Shown here piece by piece: positions 1-8,174 of a stretch of 64,000 nucleotides of DNA. The position numbers were made by a program, and so were the translations under genes. This stretch comes from Nonomuraea pusilla (GTDB lineage Bacteria; Actinomycetota; Actinomycetes; Streptosporangiales; Streptosporangiaceae), in assembly GCF_900109355.1 (NCBI RefSeq), contig NZ_FOBF01000001.1:124001-188000 (forward strand). Reading direction: 5' to 3'. Numbering within the stretch: the stretch's first letter is position 1; each line of letters opens with the position of its first letter. The notes beneath the pieces are model-generated. The model saw only the letters and a program-made list of their open reading frames with translations. It searched no databases and was not told the DNA's origin.

Positions 1-13
1 TCGGGGGGTAAAA

Positions 14-640
14 ATGCGGCAAAAGTGGGTGATACTGCTTGCCGGGTTGACCATGTGCGCGTTGGCGCCCGCTCTGCCACGAGCGACGTCCGAGATTACC
101 TACTTGGCGGGCGAGACCCCGCTCGTACCCGAGGACGACCTCCTCGTCGAGGACACCTTTTACCTCACCGAGGGCATCGAGGCGAGCGAGAACCTCCTCC
201 CTTTGCACAAGGGCGTGACGTTCCAGGCCGGGTACCTCGCCGCGGGCGTCAGCGTGGACGCGGCGGGCAGGCTCACCGGGGCGCCGCAGCGCTCGGGCAC
301 GTACGCGGCCCCGGTGCGCGTGTGCTCGGGCCAGTTGTGCGAGGAGGAGCACGTCCGCCTCATCGTGCTCCAGAACGTCCCCTGGGAGCCCCGGCAGCTC
401 ACCTTCTTCGGCAGACCTGGCACGCCGCTCGACGGCGAGATCGGCGTCGAGGGCGGGCCGGGCGGAGTGCTCCCCACCTTCACCGTCACCGACCACGCCA
501 AGGTGCCGAAGGGCGTGGCCGTCGGCCCCGACGGGCACGTCGGCGGCGTCCCCGAGGCCGCGGGGATCTCCGAGATCCCGGTGCGCGTCTGCGTGGCGGG
601 CAACTGCGCGGGCGTCGTCGTCCGGCTGATCGTCGTCTGA
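14..640 (+). CDS. Secreted protein with two Ig-like (He_PIG-type) repeats
   Basis: The ATG follows a GGGGGG ribosome-binding site by a few bases, so the gene looks complete although it sits at the window edge. Residues 1-26 form a signal peptide (basic start, hydrophobic core, Ala-rich end). Two beta-rich repeats follow, roughly residues 55-120 and 135-208. Each has the pattern 'GV-x-DxxGxLxGxP...G-x-Y/I-x-VRVC...C..VRLIV' typical of putative Ig domains of bacterial surface proteins, and each carries a Cys pair (VCSGQLC and VCVAGNC). There are no sorting signals, so it is probably released or loosely surface-associated. Its role is unknown. The next gene starts about 40 bp downstream. Confidence 0.6.
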   Translation: MRQKWVILLAGLTMCALAPALPRATSEITYLAGETPLVPEDDLLVEDTFYLTEGIEASENLLPLHKGVTFQAGYLAAGVSVDAAGRLTGAPQRSGTYAAPVRVCSGQLCEEEHVRLIVLQNVPWEPRQLTFFGRPGTPLDGEIGVEGGPGGVLPTFTVTDHAKVPKGVAVGPDGHVGGVPEAAGISEIPVRVCVAGNCAGVVVRLIVV

Positions 641-679
641 GTCTTGCGGCAAGCCGGGCATTCCGGTCACGGTGGACTC

Positions 680-1807
680 ATGGCATCGGTCATCGTGGTC
701 GGAGCGGGCATCTGGGGGTCGTCACTGGCGCTGCGGCTGGCCGAGTCCGGCCGGCGCGTGACACTGGTCGAGCAGCACAGGCCGGGCCACGTCCGGCAGT
801 CCAGCTCGGGTGAGACACGGCTGCTGCGCTGCGCCCACGGCGCGGACGAGTGGTACAGCCGCCTCGCCTGGCAGGCGCGCGACGAGTGGCGGCGGCTCGG
901 CGAGCGGGCCGGCGAGCCGCTGTACCTGGAGTCCGGGCTGCTCTGGTTCGCCGGGACGCCGGGCGGCTGGGAGCAGGCCAGCGCCGGCACGCTGAAGAAC
1001 CTCGGCATCCCTTGCGAGGTGCTGGACCCGGCCGACGGCGCCAGGTTCTTCCCCGACTACCGCGGCGACGACCTCAGCTTCCTGCTCTGGGAGCCGCACG
1101 CCGGCGTCATCAGGGCCAGGCGCGCCACCGAGGTCACGGCGCGGCTCGCCGAGGACGCGGGCGTCCGGCTGGTCACCGGCAGGGCGACGCCCGTCACGGG
1201 GGAGGAGGGGGCGTACCTGCCGGCCGTCGAGGTGGACGGCGAGACGCTGACCGCCGACCAGGTGGTGTGGGCGTGCGGAGCCTGGCTGCCCGCGCTGTTC
1301 GACGTCCCGATCACCGTGACCAAGCAGGACACCCTCCACTTCGCCGTGCCGCCCGCCTGGTCGGTGCCGGAGACGCCCGCCTGGGTGGACCACGGCGCCG
1401 CCGCGTACGGGCACGGCGACGTGGACGGCGTCGGCATGAAGGCCACCTCCGACGCCGAAGGCGGCCCCTACGAGCCCGAGCACGGCTCGCGCACCGTGGA
1501 CCCGTCCAGCGTGGACCTCGCCAGGGGCTACCTGCGGCGCAGGTTCCCCTCGCTGGCCGCCGCGCCGCTGGTGTTCACCCAGGTCTGCCAGTACGCGCTC
1601 ACCCCCGACGCCGAATGGGTCGTCGCCGAGGCGTCGCCGGGCGTCTGGCTGCTCGGCGGCGACTCCGGCCACGGGTTCAAGCACGCGCCCGCCTTCGCCG
1701 CGTACGTGGCGGGCGTGCTCGACGGGGCGTACCCGCCGGAGCCGCGCTTCGGGCTGCACCCGCGCACCCCGGCGCGCGGCCTGCGGACGAGCGGCGAGGC
1801 GCGCTGA
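680..1807 (+). CDS. FAD-dependent oxidoreductase, sarcosine oxidase (MSOX)-like
   Basis: A 375-residue flavoprotein of the DAO/monomeric sarcosine oxidase family. The N-terminus has the Rossmann dinucleotide motif VVGAGIWGSS, followed by the family motif QSSSGETRLLR around residue 45. Near residue 302 the sequence VCQYALTPD matches the CxYTxTPD motif, whose Cys carries the covalent flavin in sarcosine and N-methyltryptophan oxidases. It probably oxidises a secondary amine or amino acid in the cytoplasm with H2O2 production; the substrate cannot be read from the sequence. The ATG giving MASVIVVGAG is preferred over an upstream TTG because the Rossmann fold begins directly after it. The convergent MFS gene ends 13 bp downstream. 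Confidence 0.8.
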   Translation: MASVIVVGAGIWGSSLALRLAESGRRVTLVEQHRPGHVRQSSSGETRLLRCAHGADEWYSRLAWQARDEWRRLGERAGEPLYLESGLLWFAGTPGGWEQASAGTLKNLGIPCEVLDPADGARFFPDYRGDDLSFLLWEPHAGVIRARRATEVTARLAEDAGVRLVTGRATPVTGEEGAYLPAVEVDGETLTADQVVWACGAWLPALFDVPITVTKQDTLHFAVPPAWSVPETPAWVDHGAAAYGHGDVDGVGMKATSDAEGGPYEPEHGSRTVDPSSVDLARGYLRRRFPSLAAAPLVFTQVCQYALTPDAEWVVAEASPGVWLLGGDSGHGFKHAPAFAAYVAGVLDGAYPPEPRFGLHPRTPARGLRTSGEAR

Positions 1808-1820
1808 CGGCGCGGCCCCG

Positions 1821-3101
1821 TCAGCTCGCGGCAGGCACGGCCGGGTCGGGCTCGGGGGCGCGCAGGCTGCGCACGCCGGGGGAGAGGAGCGCGGCCGTCG
1901 TGGTCGCCACCACGATCGCCGAGCAGCAGAGCAGGGCGGCCTGCGTGCCGATCAGGTGCGCCACGGGCCCGGCCAGCATCAGGCCGATCGGGCCGAACAT
2001 GAGCGAGCCGAGCGCGTCGTAGGAGGCGACCCGCGACAGCGACTCCGGCGGGACCTCCCGCTGCATCGTGGTCGCCCACAGCACCCCGAAGACGTCGAAG
2101 CAGACGCCCATGAGGAACGCCCCGGCCACGGTCAGCCACAGCGGCGCGCCGGAGCCGAGCAGCGCGTACGGCAGGGCCGTGGGGAAGCACAGCAGCACGC
2201 CCAGCAGGATCGGCCTCCTCGGCCGCAGCCGCAGCGACAGCACCACCCCGGCCAGGGTGCCCACGGCCTCGCCCGCGAGGAACGCCGACCAGGCGGGCGC
2301 CCCGCCGAGGCTCTCCTTCGCCCACAGCGGGCCGAGCACGCCGTGCCCCGCCTGCATGGCCATGACCAGCACCGAGAACTGCGCGACCACCACCCAGATC
2401 CACTGGCGGGAGCTGAACTCGCGCCAGCCGTCGCGCAGGTCGGCCAGCACGGACCCACCGGCCTCGCGGGCCGCCTCCGCCCCGGAGCCGGCGCCCTCGC
2501 CGCCCGCCCGCGCCGGGCGCAGCCCGGCCACCAGGACGGCCGCCACGGCGAACATCAGCCCGCTCACCGCGAGCGCCCAGCCGCCGCCGAACAGCACGAC
2601 GACGCCGCCGCTCATGACGGCGCCGGCCACGCGCGAGGTGTTGGCCCCGAGCCCCAGCAGCGCGTTGCCCGACTGGAGCCGTTCCGGGGGCACGACCTCC
2701 GGGATGATGCCGGTCAGGGCGGGGTACAGCGCGGCCGTGGCGATGCCGGAGACGGCGGCGGCCGTGGCCAGGGCGGGCAGCGGCGTCCAGCCGGTGAGCA
2801 GCATGGCGGCGAGCGCGAAGTAGGACAGCGCGTTGATCGACTCGCCGGCCGTCATGACCAGGTGGCGCGGGAACCGGTCCGCGATGACGCCGCCCACCAG
2901 CAGGAACACCACGAGCGGCAGCGACTGCGCGGTCAGCACCACCGACAGGGTGGAGGCGTCGGCGCCGGGCAGGGCGAGGACGCCGAAGGCCAGGGCGACG
3001 GGTGCGAACGCGGTGCCGAGGACGGAGATCGTCCTGGCGGACATGAGCAGCGCGAAGCGCCGATCCCGGAGCAGCCCGAGATCGCCGACGAAACCGTGCA
3101 C
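1821..3101 (-). CDS. MFS transporter (enterobactin/macrolide-exporter-like, 12 TM)
   Basis: A 426-residue major facilitator with about 12 hydrophobic segments. It has the typical start 'LLRDRRFALLMSARTISVLGTAFAPVALAF' of the EntS/MefA-type drug and siderophore exporters, and the cytoplasmic motif 'GGVIADRFPRHLV' after TM2 (motif A). The GTG start is preceded at about 8 bp by GAGGGGG. A charged Gly/Ala/Glu-rich linker near residue 200 separates the two six-helix halves. It is convergent with the flavoenzyme and has no adjacent regulator, so the substrate is unknown. Confidence 0.8.
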   Translation of the reverse strand: MHGFVGDLGLLRDRRFALLMSARTISVLGTAFAPVALAFGVLALPGADASTLSVVLTAQSLPLVVFLLVGGVIADRFPRHLVMTAGESINALSYFALAAMLLTGWTPLPALATAAAVSGIATAALYPALTGIIPEVVPPERLQSGNALLGLGANTSRVAGAVMSGGVVVLFGGGWALAVSGLMFAVAAVLVAGLRPARAGGEGAGSGAEAAREAGGSVLADLRDGWREFSSRQWIWVVVAQFSVLVMAMQAGHGVLGPLWAKESLGGAPAWSAFLAGEAVGTLAGVVLSLRLRPRRPILLGVLLCFPTALPYALLGSGAPLWLTVAGAFLMGVCFDVFGVLWATTMQREVPPESLSRVASYDALGSLMFGPIGLMLAGPVAHLIGTQAALLCCSAIVVATTTAALLSPGVRSLRAPEPDPAVPAAS

Positions 3102-3249
3102 CAGATGACCCCCTCGACCAGCCGCCCCATTCTCCCGTTCATCGGCGTCCGTGTCGTCCGAATTTTCGGGGGTGTACGGGGAGCGGAGGTCGTCCCGACT
3201 CGGGCGGCTACGGGGCGTGGAATTCCGCGTGAAGAATGTCGCGATCTCA

Positions 3250-3278
3250 TTGAACGTAATTGATCGTCCGGATATTGT
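3250..3278 (+). promoter_or_regulatory. Probable sigma-70-type promoter for the 3318 gene
   Basis: TTGAAC (3250-3255) and TATTGT (3273-3278) are separated by exactly 17 bp, inside a short AT-rich stretch that is unusual here. The gene start lies 40 bp downstream, with GGAG about 8 bp before its ATG. Assigned by match to the housekeeping consensus only. Confidence 0.5.
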
Positions 3279-3317
3279 GCCAGATGGCCACGATCATCAC
3301 TTTGGAGTAAAGGCGCC

Positions 3318-4601
3318 ATGCGACTGCGGAAGCTTCTCGTCATCGGACTCGCCCTCTCCTTACTCGGCGTCGGAGTCCCGGCCTGGTCGGAGGACGACCC
3401 GCGGAGCTGCAACGACCTGCTGTCCGCCGACACCCCCGCCTACGTCGTCTGCAAGTGGATGGCCACCCCGGAGGAGGCGTACGACATCGCGAGGTTCTGG
3501 CTCGACAACGACGGCCAGAACATGCGCGACTCGGGCCCCATGGGCGAGGTCGTGGTCGACTGCTCCGAGGCGGGCAACGAGTGCGCCACCGACTCCGAGG
3601 GCGACGGCGAGATGCACGACGTCGGCGGCCCCGACGTGGACGGCACCGAGGACGGCGGCACCCCCGAGTGCCAGAACGGCGAGAAGTGCTACGTCGACCC
3701 CGACGCCGTCTCGCAGGCCGAGAGGACCGCCGCGCGGGAGACGACCGCGGGCAAGGCCACCCAGACGTCCGCCCAGACCGGCATGCGCACCTGGATCGAC
3801 ACCGAGCTGGCCGACGACTACAAGGCGGGCCACCTCGCCGAGGCCGCCAAGAAGATCGCGGCCCTGGCCGTGCAGCAGGGCGTCGTCGGCATCAGGTTCA
3901 CCTCGCAGCTCGGCTTCAACCAGACGTTCACCGCCGCCGAAGACGTGGACAAGTTCCTCGCCGAGGCCACCGCCGAACTGCGCAGGCTGGCCCCCGGCAA
4001 GAAGCTCGCCGCCCACACCGTGGTGCCCGTGCTGGCCTGCGGCGCCAACGACGCCTGCAAGGCCGAGATGACCAAGAAGTACCCGCTGCTCGCCCCCGAG
4101 CGCGTCGGCGCCTGGCTCTCCAAGGGCCTGCTCGACCAGCTCACCCTCGACAGCGGCCTGCTGGCCTCCGGCTACTCCACCTGGAAGATCGACGCCGCCG
4201 AGGCGCAGCGCAACCAGTGGATCCAGGTGCGCGCCCGCGCCTGGGACGCCTACGCCCAGATCGCCGCCGAGGACGCCGGCTTCTCCGCCGCCCCCGGCTC
4301 GCCCTCCTTCACCGCCGAGCAGGCCGCCCAGGCGATCACCGACCGCGTCGCCACGCCCCTCAGGGACGACGCCGCCGAGACCGTCACCCTGTGGACCCGC
4401 TGGGTGGATGACCAGGGGCAGGTCCACCGCGCGTTCGGCGAGAAGTGGGCCGCCAACGCCACCTGGGACCAGCTGAAGAAGCTCGGCTCGGTCCGGGAGC
4501 GGCTGGCCACCGTCTACGACCCGGCCAACCCCGAGGTGGACAGCGCCACCGACCTGAAGAACCTCGCCGAGGTCTTCGGCCAGGTCTACCTGCGCGCCTA
4601 G
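3318..4601 (+). CDS. Secreted hypothetical protein with acidic linker
   Basis: A 427-residue protein with a clear signal peptide (LRKLLVIGLALSLLGVGVPAWS, cleaved after about residue 24). A Cys-containing acidic region follows, low in complexity around residues 90-118 (many D, E, G). The large C-terminal part (about 150-427) alternates hydrophobic beta-like stretches (GVVGIRFTS, LAAHTVVPVLACG, LTLDSGLLASGY) with amphipathic Ala-rich helices. This could be a TIM-barrel-like fold, but no catalytic motif was recognised. It has its own sigma-70-like promoter and a terminator hairpin after the stop, so it is probably monocistronic. Function unknown. Confidence 0.6.
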   Translation: MRLRKLLVIGLALSLLGVGVPAWSEDDPRSCNDLLSADTPAYVVCKWMATPEEAYDIARFWLDNDGQNMRDSGPMGEVVVDCSEAGNECATDSEGDGEMHDVGGPDVDGTEDGGTPECQNGEKCYVDPDAVSQAERTAARETTAGKATQTSAQTGMRTWIDTELADDYKAGHLAEAAKKIAALAVQQGVVGIRFTSQLGFNQTFTAAEDVDKFLAEATAELRRLAPGKKLAAHTVVPVLACGANDACKAEMTKKYPLLAPERVGAWLSKGLLDQLTLDSGLLASGYSTWKIDAAEAQRNQWIQVRARAWDAYAQIAAEDAGFSAAPGSPSFTAEQAAQAITDRVATPLRDDAAETVTLWTRWVDDQGQVHRAFGEKWAANATWDQLKKLGSVRERLATVYDPANPEVDSATDLKNLAEVFGQVYLRA

Positions 4602-4602
4602 C

Positions 4603-4622
4603 CGGGCCGCCGAATCGGCCCG
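4603..4622. terminator. Bidirectional terminator-like hairpin between convergent genes
   Basis: CGGGCCG and CGGCCCG form a perfect 7-bp GC stem around a 6-nt loop, placed one base after the stop of the secreted-protein gene and 8 bp before the end of the convergent amidohydrolase gene. There is no U-tract, as is common for actinobacterial I-shaped terminators. Confidence 0.5.
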
Positions 4623-4629
4623 CGGCTCT

Positions 4630-5889
4630 TCAGCGGGCGCCGTTCCCCAGGTAGGCCAGTGCCGAGACCACGGCCGCCTGCACGCCGGTGTCCAGGGTGG
4701 GCTGGACGACCGGGGCGAAGGCGGCGTTGTGGTTGGTGGGGACGTCGGTGGCGATCGTGCCCTTCGCGGCCGCCCGCGCGTACAGGGCGGGGTCCGTGCC
4801 GCCGAAGCCCCAGTACGTGAACGGCACGCCGAGCGCCTTCGGTATCTCGCTGAAGTCCTCGCTGGCGGTCTGGATCCCGAGCTCCCTCGCCCGTTCGCCG
4901 AAGAAGGCGGAGAAGGACGTGGCGACCCTCCGCGTGGTCTCCTCGTCATTGATCGTGGGGGGAAGGGTGCCGAAATGGTCGATGTCGGGGGGTTGGGGGG
5001 CACCTGAGGCGGCGCACTCGGCGTGGGCGATGCGGACGATGGCGTCCTTGACGCGCTGCCGCACCTCCTCCTGGTAGGTGCGCACGTTCAGCTGGATCTC
5101 GGCCGTCTCCGGGATGTTGTTGGGGTTGGCGCCGGAGTGGATGCTGCCCACCGTGAGCACGACCGGCGTGAGCGGGCTGACCTCGCGGGAGACGACCGTC
5201 TGCAGGCGGACCACGAGCATCGAGGCCATCACCACCGGGTCGACGCCCCGGTCGGGGGACGAGCCGTGGGCCGAGCGGCCGTGCACGGTGATGCGGTAGT
5301 TGTCGGTGGCCGACAGCGCGGGCCCCGGCCGGGTGAGCACCTGGCCCGCCGGATAGGGCAGCACGTGCTGGGCCAGGCACACGTCAGGCTTCGGGATGCG
5401 GTCCGCCAGCCCGTCGGCGATCATGGCGCGGGCGCCTTCTCCGGACTCTTCCGCCGGCTGGAACAGCGCGATGTGGGTGCCCTTCCAGGCGGCTCTGGCC
5501 TGCGCCATCAGCCGGGCCGCGCCCAGCAGCGCCGTGACGTGGACGTCGTGCCCGCAGGCGTGCATGACGGGCCGGCCGTCGCCGTCGACGGCCGTGCTCG
5601 CGTAGGGCAGGCCGGTGCGCTCCTCGATCGGCAGGGCGTCCATGTCGGCGCGGAACAGCACGCACGGGCCGTCGCCGTTGGACAGCACGCCCACCACGCC
5701 GGTGCCGCCGATCCGGTCCGACACGTCGTAACCGTACGCCCGCAGCCGTTCGGCCGCGCGGGCCGCGGTGCGTGTCTCCTGGTGCCCGAGCTCGGGGTGG
5801 GCGTGCAGGTCACGGTAGAACGCCTCCAGGTCGGACCTGATGCCGTCAAGCCCGGCCAGCACGGTATCGACGGACAGTCGCGCGGACAT
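4630..5889 (-). CDS. M20-family amidohydrolase (HipO/AbgB-like)
   Basis: A 419-residue cytoplasmic metallopeptidase of the M20D/amidohydrolase family, close to the usual length. Metal ligands are visible: 'HACGHDVHV' (Cys112, His114), 'FQPAEESGEGA' (Glu147/Glu148), His of 'AQHVLPYP' and a C-terminal His in 'NHNAAF'. A dimerisation domain lies between about residues 200 and 310. Members hydrolyse N-acyl amino acids, hippurate or related amides with one or two bound metals; the exact substrate is not determined. It is transcribed divergently from the TRIC channel gene, across an interval with overlapping palindromes. Confidence 0.85.
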   Translation of the reverse strand: MSARLSVDTVLAGLDGIRSDLEAFYRDLHAHPELGHQETRTAARAAERLRAYGYDVSDRIGGTGVVGVLSNGDGPCVLFRADMDALPIEERTGLPYASTAVDGDGRPVMHACGHDVHVTALLGAARLMAQARAAWKGTHIALFQPAEESGEGARAMIADGLADRIPKPDVCLAQHVLPYPAGQVLTRPGPALSATDNYRITVHGRSAHGSSPDRGVDPVVMASMLVVRLQTVVSREVSPLTPVVLTVGSIHSGANPNNIPETAEIQLNVRTYQEEVRQRVKDAIVRIAHAECAASGAPQPPDIDHFGTLPPTINDEETTRRVATSFSAFFGERARELGIQTASEDFSEIPKALGVPFTYWGFGGTDPALYARAAAKGTIATDVPTNHNAAFAPVVQPTLDTGVQAAVVSALAYLGNGAR

Positions 5890-5933
5890 GGGCTGCTCCC
5901 CTCGGCCTCACCCGCAGATGCTTTCCGGATATG

Positions 5934-5948
5934 ACTCCGGAGTACTCC
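5934..5948. promoter_or_regulatory. Two overlapping 10-bp palindromes in a divergent promoter region
   Basis: ACTCCGGAGT (5934-5943) and GGAGTACTCC (5939-5948) are each perfect palindromes and share five bases. They lie 45-59 bp upstream of the amidohydrolase start and 77-91 bp upstream of the TRIC gene. This is a plausible operator for a dimeric repressor controlling one or both genes; no regulator gene is adjacent. Confidence 0.4.
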
Positions 5949-6024
5949 AAATGGCCGCAAATGTTCGGCCACCCCTCCGCTGGACCCGGGCCGGTCACCC
6001 GCGGCCGTCCCTAGGCTCCTGACT

Positions 6025-6804
6025 GTGCGGGTCGAGACGGTCACGACGGCGCTGGACCTGGTCGGGGTGTTCATCAACAGCCTGCTCGGCGGCTCGGTGG
6101 CACGCCGCCGAGAACTGGACCTGTTCGGCTACGTCGTGATCGGCGTGGTGTCCGGCCTGGGCGGCGGGCTGATCCGCGACGTGCTGCTGCAGCACGGGCC
6201 GCCGCTCGCGCTGACCAACCCCCTCTACATCCCGATCGCCCTGGCCGGGGCCGGGGTGGCGTTCCTGCTGAAGTTCACCGAGCGGGAGTGGAACCGGCTC
6301 TTCTACGTGCTGGACGCGATCGCGCTCAGCGTGTGGGCCGTCGCGGGGGCGCAGCGGACGCTGGCCGCCGGGCTCGGCTGGCTCCCGGCGATCCTGCTGG
6401 GCACCATCACCGCGGTCGGCGGCGGCGCCACGCGCGACCTGCTGGTGCAGCGCGTCCCGGCCGTGTTCGGGGGCAACGGCCTGTACGCGTCGGTCGCGGC
6501 CCTGGTCGCGGGCCTGCAAGTGATCTGCTCCGCGCTCGGCGTGCCCGTGGTGGTGGCCACGCCCGTGGCGGTCGTCGCGGGCACGGCGCTGCGGCTGGTC
6601 GCCTACCGGCGAGGGTGGGAACTGCCCGGCGGCATGGAATGGGAGGCGCGTGACGTCCTCGGCAAGGCCGTCCACCCGCCGCGCCCCCGCCGCGATCGAC
6701 GCCGCGGGCGGGGCGGTGAACGGCGGGGTGACCGGCAGGGTGAACGGCACGGTGAACGGCGGGGTGACCGGCGCGGTGACCGGCGTCGCGACGAGGGCGA
6801 CTGA
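6025..6804 (+). CDS. TRIC cation channel family protein (YadS/UPF0126) with repetitive charged tail
   Basis: The first ~200 residues form the classic bacterial TRIC fold: two related three-helix halves plus a seventh helix, with the paired glycine motifs GLGGGLIRDVLL and AVGGGATRDLLV, which line the K+ pathway in characterised prokaryotic TRIC channels. The GTG start is used because the family N-terminus (LDLVGVFINSLLGG) begins just after it. After residue ~215 the protein has an unusual tail of R-x-G-[DE] tetrapeptides encoded by a 12-bp tandem array ending at the stop codon. TRIC homologues normally end near 205-215 residues, so the tail is an added feature. Confidence 0.85.
   Translation: MRVETVTTALDLVGVFINSLLGGSVARRRELDLFGYVVIGVVSGLGGGLIRDVLLQHGPPLALTNPLYIPIALAGAGVAFLLKFTEREWNRLFYVLDAIALSVWAVAGAQRTLAAGLGWLPAILLGTITAVGGGATRDLLVQRVPAVFGGNGLYASVAALVAGLQVICSALGVPVVVATPVAVVAGTALRLVAYRRGWELPGGMEWEARDVLGKAVHPPRPRRDRRRGRGGERRGDRQGERHGERRGDRRGDRRRDEGD
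6709..6792 (+). repeat. 12-bp in-frame tandem array at the 3' end of the TRIC gene
   Basis: Seven consecutive 12-bp units of the form CGGCRSGGTGAM (for example CGGCGGGGTGAC, CGGCAGGGTGAA, CGGCACGGTGAA). Because 12 is a multiple of three, the array encodes tetrapeptides RRGD, RQGE, RHGE, RRGD, RRGD. The stop codon follows one degenerate unit later. Confidence 0.85.
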
Positions 6805-6822
6805 GCGGGGACGTCCCCGGGG

Positions 6823-7023
6823 TCAGCGGCCGAGGAAGGCGGCGAACTCGCTCACGTCGATCAGGCCGTCGCCGTCCCTGTCCAGTTTGCGCACGCCCTC
6901 CTGGGCGGCGTCCAGGGTGATCGGCTGTCCCAGCACCTCCATCAGCCGTACCAGCTCGGTGGCCGAGATGCGGCCGTCGTTGTCGGCGTCGATCAGGTCG
7001 AAGGTGACTGCGTAGTCGTTCAT
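6823..7023 (-). CDS. Minimal two-EF-hand calcium-binding protein
   Basis: Only 66 residues, almost entirely two canonical EF-hands. Loop 1 is DADNDGRISATE (about residues 12-23) and loop 2 is DRDGDGLIDVSE (about 48-59). Both keep acidic or oxygen ligands at positions 1, 3, 5 and 12 and the central Gly, so both should bind Ca2+. There is no signal peptide or membrane segment, so it is probably a cytosolic calsymin/calerythrin-like calcium sensor or buffer. The ATG is preceded by a purine-rich GGGAAGGGTT. No operon partner is evident. Confidence 0.9.
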   Translation of the reverse strand: MNDYAVTFDLIDADNDGRISATELVRLMEVLGQPITLDAAQEGVRKLDRDGDGLIDVSEFAAFLGR

Positions 7024-7125
7024 CGGGGGAACCCTTCCCTGGAGATCCGTATCAGCGTCAGACCTTAGTGGCGACTTCCCGCAACGCGTCGAGGAATGCC
7101 ATGACTTGTCACGACTGGGCGATTG

Positions 7126-8001
7126 TCAGCCTGCTGTGGTGTCCGCCGTCACCTTCTTCTCCTCGCCCGAGGGCAGCTTGATGAAGGCGTGGGCGGTGAT
7201 CGGGGTGTTCATACCGAAGATCATGTCGGTGTACAGGGGCGGCATGGTGGCGTCGTAGCTGACGCAGTCGGCGGGGTGGCAGAGCCTGGCCTCCCTGGAG
7301 GCGATCTCGACCCTGGCCGACCAGGAGTCGGGCATCTTCAGCCTGGCCCAGTTCGTACCGCATGTCTTGGAATACCAGTTCTCCAGGTACGCCTTGCCGT
7401 ATCTGGTGGTGATCTCCTTCATGCTGCCGATGACGGCGTTCGCGGGGTCCCAGCAGCCCCACATGCGCGGGGACTTGCCGCGGCAGTCGTAGCCCAAGGT
7501 CGTGCCGCCGCAGGCCTGCGTCGGCATCGGGTCCCTGCCCGAGGGGTAGGTCGCGGCGGGAGTGGCCCGAGCGGAGGGGATGGAGCCGGGACGGGGCTGC
7601 AGCACCATCAGCGCCACTGCCCACGTCAGTGCCGACGACACGATCGCCACGATCACCGGCACACCCCAGGCCCGCGGCCATCTCCGCCCCGACGCCTCTT
7701 CCTGGGGATCAGTTGTCCCGGCAGGAGCGTCCGCCACGGTGGCCGTCTCCTGGACGGCGTGCCAGGCCTCACGCCACTCGGTGAGGTCGGCGACACCGCA
7801 GGCCTTGACGAAGGTCTCCACGACCTCCCATGACGGAACCTTCTTGCCACTCTCCGCCATGGAGATCGTGCTCGGCGCGTAGTGGCATTTGGCGGCCAGC
7901 GTGCGCTGGGTCAGGCCCGCCTCTCCGCGTAATGTGCGCAGCCGGTCGGCGAACTCGACGACGGGTCCCTCTCCTTCCAGTGGATTCGGGGTGCGCCCCA
8001 C
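7126..8001 (-). CDS. XRE-type HTH protein with one membrane helix and DUF2690-like extracellular domain
   Basis: The 291-residue protein starts with a Xre/HTH_31 DNA-binding domain (about 13-80; 'FADRLRTLRGEAGLTQRTLAAK...APSTISMAESGKK'). A linker and one transmembrane helix follow (about 112-135, 'VPVIVAIVSSALTWAVALMVL'), then a Cys-rich outer domain (about 155-291). That domain resembles actinobacterial DUF2690 proteins (CGGTTLGYDC..., GCWDPANAV, SKTCGTNWARL). GTG start with GGAGGG upstream. The architecture suggests a one-component membrane-bound regulator that senses something outside the cell; target genes are unknown, but the divergent 8175 gene is a candidate. Confidence 0.7.
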   Translation of the reverse strand: MGRTPNPLEGEGPVVEFADRLRTLRGEAGLTQRTLAAKCHYAPSTISMAESGKKVPSWEVVETFVKACGVADLTEWREAWHAVQETATVADAPAGTTDPQEEASGRRWPRAWGVPVIVAIVSSALTWAVALMVLQPRPGSIPSARATPAATYPSGRDPMPTQACGGTTLGYDCRGKSPRMWGCWDPANAVIGSMKEITTRYGKAYLENWYSKTCGTNWARLKMPDSWSARVEIASREARLCHPADCVSYDATMPPLYTDMIFGMNTPITAHAFIKLPSGEEKKVTADTTAG

Positions 8002-8174
8002 CGTTCCTCCCTCACGCTCATCCGGTGCTCACCATTGTTCGGCAACATCGATGAACATCCGGATGAGCTGGGATAACGAACGTCGATCTTCACGATCCCC
8101 GCCGAACATGGAAATGGCTCCCGCTCGCTCCGCAAACTGCTGTCATCCAGCACACCTTCTCCAGGAGCGTTCTC

